64,000 bases of DNA from Cokeromyces recurvatus. Lineage: Eukaryota > Mucoromycota > Mucoromycetes > Mucorales > Mucoraceae. Made by a program: the position numbers and the translations under genes. Location: the NCBI RefSeq assembly GCF_025118155.1, contig NW_026251389.1, forward strand, positions 248,001 through 312,000, written 5' to 3'. The notes under the pieces were generated by a model. That model saw only the letters and a list, made by a program, of their open reading frames with translations. It did no database searches and was not told the origin of the DNA. Numbering within the stretch: the stretch's first letter is position 1; the number at the start of each line of letters is the position of its first letter. Positions 11,623-25,330 of this stretch are shown here, one piece after another.

Positions 11623-11952
11623 TATATATGAACACAATATAAAAGAAGAAGAAGAAATAGAGTTCATAAATGTTAATAAATAAATATATTATTCTGCAAT
11701 AGAGGAACTGCTAATATTCTCAACTAAAAGTTTTCTTTTTTTTTTTTTTTTTTTGTTCATTGTTCAGTCATATTGTAACTTCATGCTTTTTTTTTCATTT
11801 ATAAAGAAATGTATAATATCTATTAGAAGACAATTAACAAATAAACAAAAATAAAGTAAATTATTGAATATCCTTCTAATGTTTTCATGGCAATAAGTTA
11901 TTTAAACTCAAAAGAATAAAGAGTCTTTTTTCTTCTTCTTTTTCTTTTTCTA

Positions 11953-14530
<2,578 letters not shown>

Positions 14531-15229
14531 TTATTCAATAATAAAAAAAAAATAGATAAAAAAGGGGAAGATAAAAAAAAATAATTTTGGGATGAATCTA
14601 AAGAAAAAAGCACATAATACAACATACACAACAATCTTGTTGATAGTCACACACTCCGTCTCCTTATTTTTTATTTTTATTTTTATTTTATTTATTTTAT
14701 TTTTATTTTACTTTATTTATTTTATTTTATTTATTTTTATTTATTTTTCCCTTTCATAGTAGTAAGGAGAATTATAAGGTAGAACGTTCAGTTCAAATGA
14801 TGACAGATGTAATTTTATTTCTTGAAAGACAATAGAGTTGCACAAGGCATGCATGTTGGAAATCCTATAGAATTACAACACTAGAAGGGATTGTTGTTGT
14901 CAAACATCATATTCTCTGACTTTTTATTCTTTACAGTCACTTCCTTGATATCTTGTATAAAATCATTATCTTTTATAATGTACACTGATTAAAGGGAATC
15001 ATTTGATGGCAGTACTCTTCCTTCTTATTCATTCCTCTCACATGTATACTTGAATCTATTTTTATGATATAAAATAAAGTAGTGTATGTCATTCTTTATA
15101 AAATGATTTGTAATCAAACATTGGTTTGATTGGATAAGCTTTTTTTTTTTTTTTGCATAATTTCATTTTTGCAAATTTCTATTTTATTCTATTTTATTAT
15201 TTATTTTATTTTATTTTTTGTAGAATAAA
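14531..15229. promoter_or_regulatory. Divergent promoter region with TTTTA-rich tract
   Basis: Lies between the divergent checkpoint kinase and BAX-inhibitor-like genes and must hold both promoters. A degenerate TTTTA/TTTAT pentamer tract spans about 14665-14750. A second, shorter one lies just before the downstream start (about 15180-15216). No specific factor site can be assigned by eye. Confidence 0.5.
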
Positions 15230-16286
15230 ATGTCTTATGGAAGTGTCCCCTATACAAATCCTCCTCCAAATTATGATGAAGAATCAAATCGGCCTTTACT
15301 AGGCTCTTATAATAATGATGATGACATGTTTAAAGAAGTGGTTGCAAATAGTTCAAAAGAAGTTCGTCTTCGTAATGTCCTAGAAATTAGCAATTAAACA
15401 TTTAAAAGCAAAGACATTAATTATCGTTTGTATATAGAATTTGTAAGAAAAGTATATTCTATTTTAGCAATGCAATTGTTAGCAACTACTATTTTGTCTA
15501 CTTTTTATTTATTTAACCATTCTGCTAAATTATGGGTTCAGTCAAAGTAAAGTTTATAATTTATAAAAAAAAAGCGTAGTAGTATTATAGTTATTTATTT
15601 TATTTATTAGCCAGTGGATGCTTATTGTGTCAATGATTGGTACATTGGGTCTATTATTTGCTTTGTTTTGGAAGGCAAGATCCTATCCTTTAAATTATGG
15701 TTTACTGTCTCTGTTTACTCTACTTGAAGCACATGCTATAGGAACGATAGGTAAAGTAATATAAAGGAAGTGAAGTAGTTCTTTTTTTTTTTTTGTAACA
15801 AGGGGTTCCCGAAGCTTACAATACTTGTTTTTCTTTTTTTGCATAATAGTCACATTCTATAATCAAAAAATTGTATTGCAAGCTTTGATAATTACTTTGG
15901 GTGTTTTTATCGGCCTTACTATATTCACACTTCAATCAAAATGGGATTTTACTGGATTAGGGCCATTGTAAGTAAAATAATTGTAGATCGAAGAAGATAT
16001 CAGTATAAATAATACTTCTTTTACAAGTTTGTATGCAGGTATTTGGATCTTAGTTATTGCTGGTCTTGTACAAATGTTCCTTCCTTTCTCTAAAGGTATT
16101 CAACTTGCATTTGCTATTGGTGGTGTAATTATCTTTAGTGGTTATATTCTGTTTGATACTTATTTGATCTTCAACAAATACTCTGCGGAGGATTACATTA
16201 TTGCATCTGTCAGTCTTTATTTAGATGTTATTAATCTTTTCCTTCGAATCTTGGAAATTTTGGATTTAATGAGCCGCGATAACTAA
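15230..16286 (+). CDS. BAX inhibitor-1 / lifeguard family membrane protein (TMBIM)
   Basis: Multi-pass protein of the BI-1 family, which in other eukaryotes leaks Ca2+ from ER or Golgi and restrains cell death. Exon 1 (15230-15371) encodes a Pro/Tyr-rich cytosolic head (PYTNPPPNYDEESNRPLLG), typical of the lifeguard/GRINA branch. It joins in frame through C|AA to FVRKVYSILAMQLLATT, the family signature of the first membrane span. Later exons give FALFWKARSYPLNYG, LFTLLEAHAIGTI, GVFIGLTIFT and the last spans with GGVIIFSGYILFDTYLI. The C-terminus SVSLYLDVINLFLRILEIL carries the conserved Asp near the pore and ends MSRDN. About seven membrane segments; length about 265 aa, normal for the family. 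Confidence 0.93.
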
Positions 16287-16665
16287 TATTGTACAAATAA
16301 ACAAGCAAAAAAGGAACATGTGTTATTATTGCTCTATATAAAACTATAAAAATAAAAAGAGAAGTTTCTATTAATGAAATTTTTTTTTTTCATTGAATAT
16401 TTTCTATCAATTTGTATTATGTTGGATATATACTTAATAGTTATATCTTGAAAAGAATGCTTAATATATAACTAGCGTGGTTTTATTTTATTAGTTAGAA
16501 ATACATCGACAAAAAAAAATCAAGCTGAAACTGCTTGTCTTTCATATTAATGTGTAATAGTTTTTGTTCGCCTTTATTATTATTATTGCTATTGTTATCA
16601 ATGAAATAAAAAGATACCCGAGTATAATTCCTTATTACCTTATTAGTTTAAGAAAACAGTATTTA
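16287..16665. other. Intergenic, convergent gene ends
   Basis: Separates the 3' ends of the TMBIM and acyl-CoA dehydrogenase genes. AT-rich 3' UTR-like sequence with AATAAA-like elements (ACAAATAAAC near 16294, AAAATAAAAAG near 16350). Nothing else seen. Confidence 0.5.
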
Positions 16666-18551
16666 TTAAAGTCTTGCTCCTGTAGGAAATTTCTTTAAGG
16701 CTTGTCTAACACCTAAATCCGCCAGAATCTCTTCAGAACCACCAAGAATAGAAGAAAACTAGAATAATATTTTATTTTGTTTTAAGAAAAGAAAAGGAAA
16801 TTGACATAGAGAAGGAAAAAAGAAATTTTACTATGATTATTATTATTTACCTTGTATGTTCTTTGTAAAGTTTCAATAGTTCTACCCATACCAGTCTTGG
16901 TAATCGCACGACCACCAAAGATTTGACAAGCATCATCAGAAATATCATGCAAGACTCGAGTAATATGATATTTACACAAAGCGATTGGACCAGCCAGTTT
17001 ATCTGATTGTTCATTATAGTCCATATTATTCATTTGATAAGTCAAGTTTTCAACCCAGTTATGAACGCTCTCTAGATTAGCAATCATCTTGGCTAACTTA
17101 TGACGAATTACAGGTTGATCGATTAAGCGTTTACCAAAGACCTGACGTTGATTAGCCCATTTAAGGCATTCTTCAATCACAAGGCGAGCAGCCATTGAAG
17201 CGCCTGTCAACATGACCCAACGCTCATGATTAAAGTTGGATAATACCACTAATAATCCTTTATTCTCTTTACCCAGCAGATTCTCTACAGGTACCTTGAC
17301 ATTTTCAAATGTCACATAGGCTGTACCCGCACTGGGTGAATAGGAGGTCTTGATCAACTTGGTCTCAACGCCTTCACTTCGTTCAATAAGTAACATCGAG
17401 ATTCCTTTCCCAGTTTGAACTGCTACAGAAAAGTAATCTGCCCAACAACCGCCTGTAATCCACTTTTTAACACCATTCACTATAAAATATTTACCATCCG
17501 CTGTTCGTGTGGCGGTTGTCCTGATACGGGCAACATCAGATCCTGTATAAGGTTCAGTAATAGCAAGGCAGATACGTTTTTTACCTGCAAAAACATCAGG
17601 AATAATCTGCATAGATCGTTGTATATAATAAATTAGCTTCTCTCACTCTTTTTTTTTTTTTTTTTTTTCAATACATGCCTTTTGTTTAAGTTGAGGAGAA
17701 CCAAAATTCAAAACTGTGGGTACAGAAATGACCATACCACCTACAACACCGTCATCAAAACCACGAACTTTCCAACGAGCAAACTCTTCATGAAGAATCA
17801 TCTATTATAATATTTTAAAAAAAAAAAAACAGATGAATAAAATAGAGGAAAGAGGTTGTTGTGGAATCGATTGAATAATATACTTCATGAAAATAATCAA
17901 AGTCCTCTCCTTTCAGATCACCGGGAAGAACTAAACCATGAAGCCAAGGGCCAGGACCAATGTTGGCAGCTAAAAGATGATGTTCACCTAATTTTTGCAT
18001 AAATTCATCAGAGGGCTTGGTACCAGCATCTTCAAATTCTCTAGCTTCAACAGCTAAAGAATCAGTAATTTTACGAACTGCAATACGAAACTTTTTATGA
18101 GATTCACTATGTGTATACACAAATATAAAAAAAAAGAAAAGAAAAAAAAAAGGAGAGTAAGAGAGAGATGTAAGTATTTACTACTACTACTACTATTATC
18201 ATTATTATTTTCATACGTATAAAAAGGTGATTTGAAACCCATCCAGGCACTTGACTCGGCATAAGGGACCTTGGATAAATCACCAGGCTGGTAAAAATCA
18301 ATTTGAGGTTTTTCATTTACAATGGTACCAATCTTGTAACGTTGATATTTGACAAGTACTTCTTGACGATGAAGTCCATAAAATGCATCTGTAGCATCTT
18401 TACCAGCAAATTCTAAAATGGGATAAGCACCGCCAGGGTGTAAATCAATGAAACGACTCATATCATAGACGCTGGTATCGATGATGATCCATAAATCATC
18501 TTCAGAAGCATGACGCTTTACTTCTTCTCGTGTGAATGTTTTGAGGCTCAT
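16666..18551 (-). CDS. Cytochrome b5-acyl-CoA dehydrogenase fusion
   Basis: The first exon (from 18551) encodes a complete cytochrome b5 fold: FTREEVKRHASEDDLWIIID, then RFIDLHPGGAYPILEFAG with the heme-ligand HPGG and the second ligand in AFYGLHR. An acyl-CoA dehydrogenase follows. Its N-terminal helical part includes DEFMQKLGEHHLLAANIGPG, the flavin-contacting ITEPYTGSD and the substrate-loop KKWITGG. The C-terminal helices include GASMAARLVIEECLKWANQR, RQVFGKRLIDQPVIRHKLA and QIFGGRAITKTGMGR. It ends FPTGARL at 16666, and the short last exon carries the GGSEEILADLG motif. Such b5-ACAD fusions are known in fungi. The heme domain may pass electrons from the reduced FAD, replacing or feeding ETF; this is inference. 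No obvious mitochondrial presequence. At least five exons. Confidence 0.92.
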
Positions 18552-18978
18552 TTATGAATACTTTATTACAGAGTGGGGAGGGGTGATAATTAGAATAAGA
18601 AGAAGAATGGGAAAATAGATATATAAAAATATAAATATTTGTATCAATAAAAAAAAAAAACAAAGCAATAATGCACAAATGGTGATGTGGGATTTAGGAT
18701 TATTAATTTTATTATAATATTTTCTACTTTAAATTTGGACAAATCAAAATTAAAATTCAGATGACTTGCTTACCTTTCTTGAATAAAACGTAAAAGGAAA
18801 ACTGATGAGAGATTTATATTCGGGTTTAAAAATAAAAAGCCACTGACGCAGTTCATCAAACTAATAGTATTACATCTGTCTATTTGATACATAATTTTTT
18901 TTCCAAGAGTTTAATGCTGCTATTTGTCATTTTAGGTTATCAACTGTTGATGAGTGAAGATGTTTTGTATGTATACAC
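18552..18978. other. Intergenic upstream of b5-ACAD
   Basis: Contains the promoter of the acyl-CoA dehydrogenase gene and runs into the LINE 3' junction. A-rich run near 18649-18661. No gene, tRNA or repeat recognised. Confidence 0.5.
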
Positions 18979-18986
18979 TCAGATTG

Positions 18987-21790
18987 AAATACGATTAAAC
19001 TTTTTTTTTAAAAAAAATTTATAAAGCGACCTATGAGCACATAATATCTTTGTTATATTGGATTGCCCAGGTCAGTTCAGATTATGCGAAAAAAAAAAAG
19101 TATATAAAAACTCTCTTATGGGAAAAGAGGTTAAAAAGGTAAAGGGAAGGAAAAAGAGAAGATGAGAAAAAAGGAGGAATATTGCTAACAAGTTTAAAGG
19201 GACAACCAGTTGAGAAATTTCCTGCCTGGGTCAAGAAGTGGAGGGGGGGAGTAGTTTGTCGTGTATTATGTAATCCATTTCTTGTAGAATGGTGCACATA
19301 ACTGGCCAACGATAGAGCCAGTCAGAAACATCCTGAGAATTTCGGTACTTATGCTGAGGGAGATGATTTAAAAGAAAGGAAAGGGGATCTGCAATTAATC
19401 GTGGCAAGAATAAACGGGTGTGCATGTGCAAACATTTAGTGGTGTGTGACCGACTAAAGTGTACATGAGGATGATATGGGCAGGCTTTAGGTATTCCTCC
19501 GGGTAACCAACCAAGACGCCATCGAATAGTTCGACTACGCTCATTATATGTCATGAGTAACCAGAGTATCGGATCAATAACCAGATTGGGGCGGTAAGTG
19601 GAAAGCAAAACAGAATATGTCCCGTCAAGTAGTTGTTGAAAACTCTTTTCAAGAAATTCTTGACGATATTTCCGAAAGGAGCGTTGGTCTAACGGAATTG
19701 AATTGGCGACACAGAGTCTCCAGCATGGTGTTTAAATGAGTTTATACCATTGAGTGTTGAAGGTGAAGAATTGAAGCTCGGGAAGTAATTTAGCGAGCAA
19801 AGTATCATCCGGTAAATCAATAGCACGGAAAACGAATTGGGCCTGCAGAATGGACACCCTAACCTTTATTGATGGTTGGCTTACCATATAAAGCATCACC
19901 TTTACTGATGATCGACTAGAGCCACCAAATATCTGTCTTATACATGTGTTTTGACAAGATTCCAGTTGTTGGATCTCCTTTGTACTGAGTAGACTAATAG
20001 CTAGACCATATTCGAGTGGTGGTCGGACTATCTGCGTGTAGAAGTAAGTAGCGAGTAAACGATCAAATCCCTTGGGGTTAACCTCAATAGATGCCATTTG
20101 GTTCATTGTTTGTAGGGCTTTGTTAGTATTATTTTATACTAGTTGAGCTATATCTAAGAATCCTCTTATCTTGATGGGGATACCTAGATAAGAAAAACAT
20201 TTTTGGGTTGGAATGGGGTCACCATATAAAGTGCACGGTTGCTGATTATCAGAAGGATCAAGGATTACACATTTACTAGGATTCCAGCGGTAGTCTAATA
20301 AATTACTGTTTTCTTCACATAATGATAATAAAGAGCGCAACTTTTCAGGTGCCGTGATGAGGACAACATCGTCAGTATACAACAAGCAATTAATCGATTG
20401 TACAAATTGAAGTGGTTGATCACGTATATTTGTTGGAATTGGTGATATACGTAGAATGTTAGGGAGAATGTTTATGTATATTGAGTACAAAAATGGAGAA
20501 AGAATTGAGCCTTGAAGAACACCAGTTCTCGGGGAAAACCTATATGAGGTAACATTATTTAAAAGTACTTCGAGATGGACATCGTCAAAAAGATTTTTCA
20601 GGATATTTAGTAGTGGAGCATGGGCATAATCAGATAAATAGTGCCAGATGTAGGCACGGTCTACCGTATCATAAGCCGATTTGATATCAAGGAAAGCAAG
20701 CACTGGTTTGAAATGTTGTGTTTTGCAAAGTAAGTTACAAATTTCAGTTAGACAAAGGACCTGATCAAGTGTACTTTGAGCCTCATGAAATCCCCCTTGG
20801 GCAACGTCTAACGGTGGACTATAAGTCATGAGATAAGGATACAGGCATCGTTCAAATAGCTTTCGAAAAACTGATGTTAGGCCGATAGGTCGATAATTTC
20901 CTGGTTTGGTAGGTGCACCTTTCTTATGTATTGGGACAATCTGAGCTACTCGCCAAGATAGAGGAGTATAGGACCATCGCCATCATAGTTCAAAGAGAGA
21001 CAGAAGGGTTGGAGCAAATTTATTCGTTATTGGAGAGAGCATTTCTTGTCTTATGTGATCAACTCCAGGTGCTTTTTTTTAGGGTAGATTTTTTAAGGCA
21101 TCTTTGATGTTTTCGAGTGTTATAGGGCAGTCAGATACTGTAAGTGTATATGCATTAATATGTCGAGGTGTAGAATCCACTAGCTCCATATAGGATGATT
21201 GTTCAGGTAGAAGATGTCCAGAGTAGATTTGTTGGAGGTGAGCAGCCATAGTATTAGCCGAGTGTTGTGGTCCATCCGTTGTGGAAAAGGTCGGTTTAAA
21301 AGTCCTATTTTTTCCGAATACGATTGAATTTTGCAATAGCTTTTGTATATTCGCCCTGTGCCATTTTGTCACAAAACTGTCGCCACGTTTCGCGCTGTCT
21401 TTGAATTATGAGCCTCCTTAATCGTGCCTTTGATTCTTGGTGAAGTAGCCAGTATTTTAAACAGTTCAAGCCGTTTGCTTTACTCCATTTTCTATAATAA
21501 TGTTCTTTTAGGTGAAAAACAGAGGTCATCTCTGGAGTCCAAAAATTCTTTAGGTATGTATCATATATAGTCTGTTGTTTGCGTCCACAAACTGTATCAG
21601 GGGATGCGTAAACTGAATTACATATTTGTGAATTGAACTGTTCGATGTATTTGCATGCAGAGTCTTTTTCGTTAAGATCATTTGAAGGTCTTTGTGAAAG
21701 ATATGAATGTAGGGTATTGGCGAACTCTGCTTGGTATTGATCAGCTGTGTCCCTGTTTTTGAGCTCACCAAGAGACCATTGGAGACGTAT
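18987..21790 (-). mobile_element. 5'-truncated non-LTR retrotransposon (LINE), copy 1
   Basis: A minus-strand element whose 5' end (about 21790) falls inside the ORF between endonuclease and reverse transcriptase, so the endonuclease is missing. At its 3' end the coding tail is followed by a pyrimidine-rich 3' UTR and a short A run (about 19001-19019, T on plus). An 8-bp direct repeat TCAGATTG flanks it at 18979-18986 and 21791-21798, a possible target-site duplication. The copy is an old, inactive insertion with at least six lesions. It lies between the b5-ACAD gene and LINE copy 2, all in the same orientation. Confidence 0.88.
19194..21786 (-). pseudogene. LINE ORF2 remnant: reverse transcriptase and C-terminal Cys/His module
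   Basis: From 21786 down: WSLGELKNRDTADQY.., then YWLLHQESKARLRRLI. A one-base frame change in an A run near 21312 follows, then an RT fingers region with KKAPGVDHIRQEML (in-frame TAA just before it, about 21075; TGA for Trp near 20982). RT palm motifs follow: IHKKGAPTKPGNYRPIGLT, VLAFLDIKSAYDTVDR, GVLQGSILSPFLYSIYIN and LLYTDDVVLIT (Thr in place of the usual Ala of YADD). Nonsense TAA codons interrupt at about 20142 (after DIAQLV) and 19732 (after QWYKLI). The C-terminal part has PGGIPKACPYHP and SHTTKCLHMH, and a frame change in a C run near 19246 precedes the true end LNWLSL at 19194. Clearly non-functional. Confidence 0.9.
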
Positions 21791-22053
21791 TCAGATTGTT
21801 ACAGGTAGACAAATGTTATTTATTCCAAATCATTTGAAAACTAATTTTTTTGTCTGAATTTCCTTTTTGAATCTGTCCAAAAAAGATAAACTAATTATTT
21901 AAAAACTTATTTTGATTCATCCAGAAAAAAACTAATTTCGTCCAAATTTAAAGTGTAAAAACTATAGCAAGCAAATTCGGAATTTTATATAGAAAAAAAC
22001 TTTTTTAAGTAAGAAGCTGTTATATATTCTCTAAGGCGGGAAGCTATAAAAGC

Positions 22054-22067
22054 CAAATCTGTAATAC
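22054..22067. repeat. Target-site duplication, 3' side of LINE copy 2
   Basis: CAAATCTGTAATAC, identical over 14 bp to 22745-22758. The two copies bracket the truncated LINE copy. Fourteen nucleotides lie between this repeat and the T-rich (poly-A) tail. Confidence 0.75.
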
Positions 22068-22744
22068 GATTAAATTCTGAGTTTTATTATTATTATTATT
22101 ATTTTTTTTTTTTTTTTTAAATTTTTTGGCAATGAGCATGTAGCGACGAAATAAATGCGCAATATTGCCCGAGCCAGTTATAGAGGGGAAATAAGAATAA
22201 AAACCTTCCTAAAGGACAAGAAGGGAAAAAGGAAAACGAGAAGGAAAAAGAAAAGAGCAGTATTTTGGAATTAAGAGAAAATATAAGGGGGAAAAAGCGA
22301 AAAAGTGAGAAGAAACAATTTAAAAAATCAAATAAGACCAAAGTAACCAGGAAGACACACACTATTACTTGGATAACCAATTCAACAGCTTGAGACCAGG
22401 GTCGATAGGATCAGGAGGAAATTCATCATGGAAGTAGTAATCAAGTTCATGTAGAATTGTACAAAGAATAGGCCATAAAGTATACCAGCTCGTACAATCA
22501 GAAGGACGACGAGGTTTATGTAGTGGAAGCAAGTTGAGGAGGAACGAGATGGGATCTTCGACTGAAGTAGGCATGTAGAGACGATGATGTACATGTAAGC
22601 ACTCAATAGCATGTTGCCGGCTCCAATTATGAGACGGATGAAAGATACATTCTTTAGGTTTACCACCCGGTAGCCAGTCAAGTCGCCAACGAAGCACTCG
22701 GCTACGTTCTGAGGTAGTCATTGGTAAGTAAAGGATGGGATCCA
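22068..22744 (-). mobile_element. Severely 5'-truncated LINE, copy 2, with poly-A and (TAA)n tail
   Basis: Only the last about 125 codons of the LINE ORF remain (minus strand, from about 22752 to the stop at 22365). They read DPILYLPMTTSERSRVLRW, PGGKPKECIFHP, RQHAIECLHVHHRL, DPISFLLNLLPLHK and a C-terminus DPGLKLLNWLSK. The frame is intact. A CT-rich 3' UTR with TCGGGCAATATT follows, then about 18 A and (TAA)n (plus strand 22081-22116). Compared with copy 1 it is clearly homologous but distinct, so the two are separate insertions and not a local duplication. Confidence 0.9.
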
Positions 22745-22758
22745 CAAATCTGTAATAC
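22745..22758. repeat. Target-site duplication, 5' side of LINE copy 2
   Basis: Second copy of the 14-bp CAAATCTGTAATAC, directly at the point where LINE coding sequence begins. Confidence 0.75.
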
Positions 22759-23659
22759 AGTCTTATTACTTATTTAGTTTGAAAAAAAATAAAATGAAAA
22801 AAAAAAAACCCTTCTGATATTTCTTTGCTGGAATTATATCTTCTTCGTACTTTTAAATGTTAAAAGTGTCCTGTTTTTTTATTTTTATTCTTTATTTCCT
22901 CGTTTATTTATACCAAATTCATCAATGGATCGGCAATTTCTTTTTTTTTCCCATAATAAAAGTCAAAAAATTAACTCTAACCCTTCCCTCTCATTTTAAA
23001 GGGTAAATATTTATATTTGATGGATGGGAACCATGAATGAGAAAAGATTTGATAATATTGGTTAAATTATTCTTCCATTTATTAAGCAGAGTTTATACTA
23101 TTTTGTGTAGCATTATTTTATATTATATACTTACAATTACTCTAGATCTAGAATATGTTATAAAAATCACATTTAACAATAGTTGTTATTTATCTCTTCA
23201 GAAAGGAAAGTACTTTTATTTTATCATGAAAACTTGATATTTTTTAAATAAACTTATCTAAGTCATACACTCAATAAAAGAGGTCCGACGAAATATTACA
23301 TAATTTTACTAGTTTAATTTCCTAGCTCCGTTTTTTTTTTTTTCATGAGGTGTAAAAACGGAGTTAATTACCCCACATTTATCAAAACAATAAACAGTAT
23401 TATTTGATTATTAGTAGCAGTAGAACATAGTAATAAATAAAAATTAATATATGTATATATATTTATATATATATGTCTTTAATAATGATGATGAATGAGT
23501 CACATATTATAATTTGAATAGTGTCTATATGAATGTATAATAATAATAATTAAAGAAAAAAAAATGAGGGAGTTTCTCCTTTCTTTTAAGTGAGATGTTT
23601 TGTTGTTGTTGGTGTTGGTGTTGGTATTGTTTTTTTTTATCTTTATGATAGATAGGTTC
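22759..23659. other. Intergenic region with one inverted repeat
   Basis: Between the LINE and the 3' end of the sugar transporter. It is AT-rich, with a 10-bp inverted repeat CTCCGTTTTT / AAAAACGGAG at 23326-23335 and 23354-23363. Short reading frames here are repeat-derived. No gene recognised. Confidence 0.5.
23326..23363. repeat. Inverted repeat, potential hairpin
   Basis: CTCCGTTTTT and its exact reverse complement AAAAACGGAG, separated by 18 bases. It could be a 3' UTR hairpin of the minus-strand transporter mRNA or a small element relic; no flanking duplication was seen. Confidence 0.5.
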
Positions 23660-25330
23660 TTAATTTTGTTCAATTTTTCCAACATCCTTTTTCTTTTCTT
23701 CATCAGCATAATTATGATAAGAATGCTCTGAAGTAACAGATTTTATATCTTCTTGAACACCATCTACAGCAAATAGAGTTTCAACTTGTTCTAATGAAAG
23801 TCCTTTAGTTTCGGGGAACCAGAGATAGACCATAGGGAAAAATATAAGATTCATAAAGGCGAAGAGAATATAAGTCCAAAATGTAATGTATTCAAACATA
23901 ACGGGTGTAATCATGGCTACGATAAAGTTACCAAGCCAGTTGGCTGCCGTAGATAAAGAATTTCCTTTTGCTCTTAAAGCAGTAGAGAAGATTTCTGCAG
24001 GATAAAGCCATGACATACTTAACCAACTAGCACCAAATACAAAATTATAAAGCATAGTAAATGCAACAGCACCATTAGCAGCCGCAGTTGTATGTCTATC
24101 TGTATTCGCTTTTTGACATCCAGCAATGCATACAAGAGTAATTGTTTGTGCTAAAAGTCCCCATAACATAATTTTTCTTCTTCCAATTCTTTCAACAAGG
24201 TAAACAGGGACCATGGCTCCAATAAAATAGATGACAGAATCTACAGCTGCCATTAACATGGCCATTGTATAATTCATACCTGCTTGAAGCATTACATCTG
24301 TAAGATAATAAGTAGTTACCTAGTATTTTTTTTAAAATTTATATATATATATATGCACAAGATACGATGAGCATTTAATATCAATTATTAAAAAATTGAA
24401 TATAGACTTACGTTGATACCACCAAGCTGTTGAATAATTTGACTAAGCATACCAATTAATACTCTTTTACGATTATTAAACTTTCCCTTTTGAAAAAGAT
24501 CTTTATAGGAGGATATATTTTCACGACGTTCTAGTTCAACACTATCTTTAATTTCTTGATATTCAGAGATACAACGTGGATGATGAATATCACCATCTGT
24601 CCAAAGTCGAGCTAGAATATCTTTTGCTTCTTCATCTCTTCCATGAGCTACAAGCCATCTTGGGGTTTCTGGCAAGACAAAGGTACCGGCAATAAGAATG
24701 ATTGCGAAAAAATTTTGAAAGGCCAATGGGAATCTCCAAGAAAATTCACCACCTACGAAATGAAGACCAAATTCTAACCAGTATGCAGTGCCAATACCGA
24801 GAACAAGTAAAGCACACTCAAAACAGACATGAGCACCACGAGATTTGGGTGGAGATATTTCAGATTGATAGACAGGGACAGTCGCAGTATTCATTCCATT
24901 ACCGACTCCAGATATAACACGTGAGACAATAGTCATAGTCAGGTTTTGTGTTGCTGTCTGAATAATGGCACCAATAATAAGAATAAGTGAACCTACTCGA
25001 ATTGTATTCCTTCGACCGATCTTATCACTCACTTTTCCCGTAGCTAATGCACCAAACATACATCCAATCTCATAAATAGCGACCATTGCACCCACAACTG
25101 CAGAGCTTGGATCCCCCATTAGTTTTAAAAAGTGTTTATTTGGAACAATGCCTGACATAACGCCCTAATTTTAATGATTTAAATTTTATAATTTATTATT
25201 TGATTCAAATAATTCATATTGAGACTTAACATATATATATATTTACCTGATCGTAACCAAAGAGTAAAAAACCTGTAGCCGCTAATGATGTTGATGCCGC
25301 GAATAATGCTTTCCCTTTTAATTTAAGCAT
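23660..25330 (-). CDS. Major facilitator sugar transporter (hexose/polyol proton symporter family)
   Basis: Three exons: 25330-about 25247 (MLKLKGKALFAASTSLAATG.., ending LFGYDQ), about 25164-24409, and about 24319-23660. Joins are in frame at GYDQ|GVMSG and GGIN|VTTYYLTD. Sugar-porter signatures are present: DKIGRRNT in loop 2-3, PETPRWLV after helix 6, the QIIQQLGGIN substrate helix 7 with its QQ pair, VERIGRRKI in loop 8-9 and PETKGLSLEQVE after helix 12. Twelve membrane segments fit the about 525-aa length. The QQxxG motif suggests a hexose or related sugar, imported at the plasma membrane. No sugar-sensor tail. The 3' end has a short Lys/Glu-rich C-terminus. Confidence 0.93.

Noticed and set aside
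20913..21107. Plus-strand 64-codon frame
   Set aside because: Antisense to the LINE reverse transcriptase fingers region.
24702..24917. Plus-strand 71-codon frame
   Set aside because: Antisense shadow of the sugar transporter's second exon.
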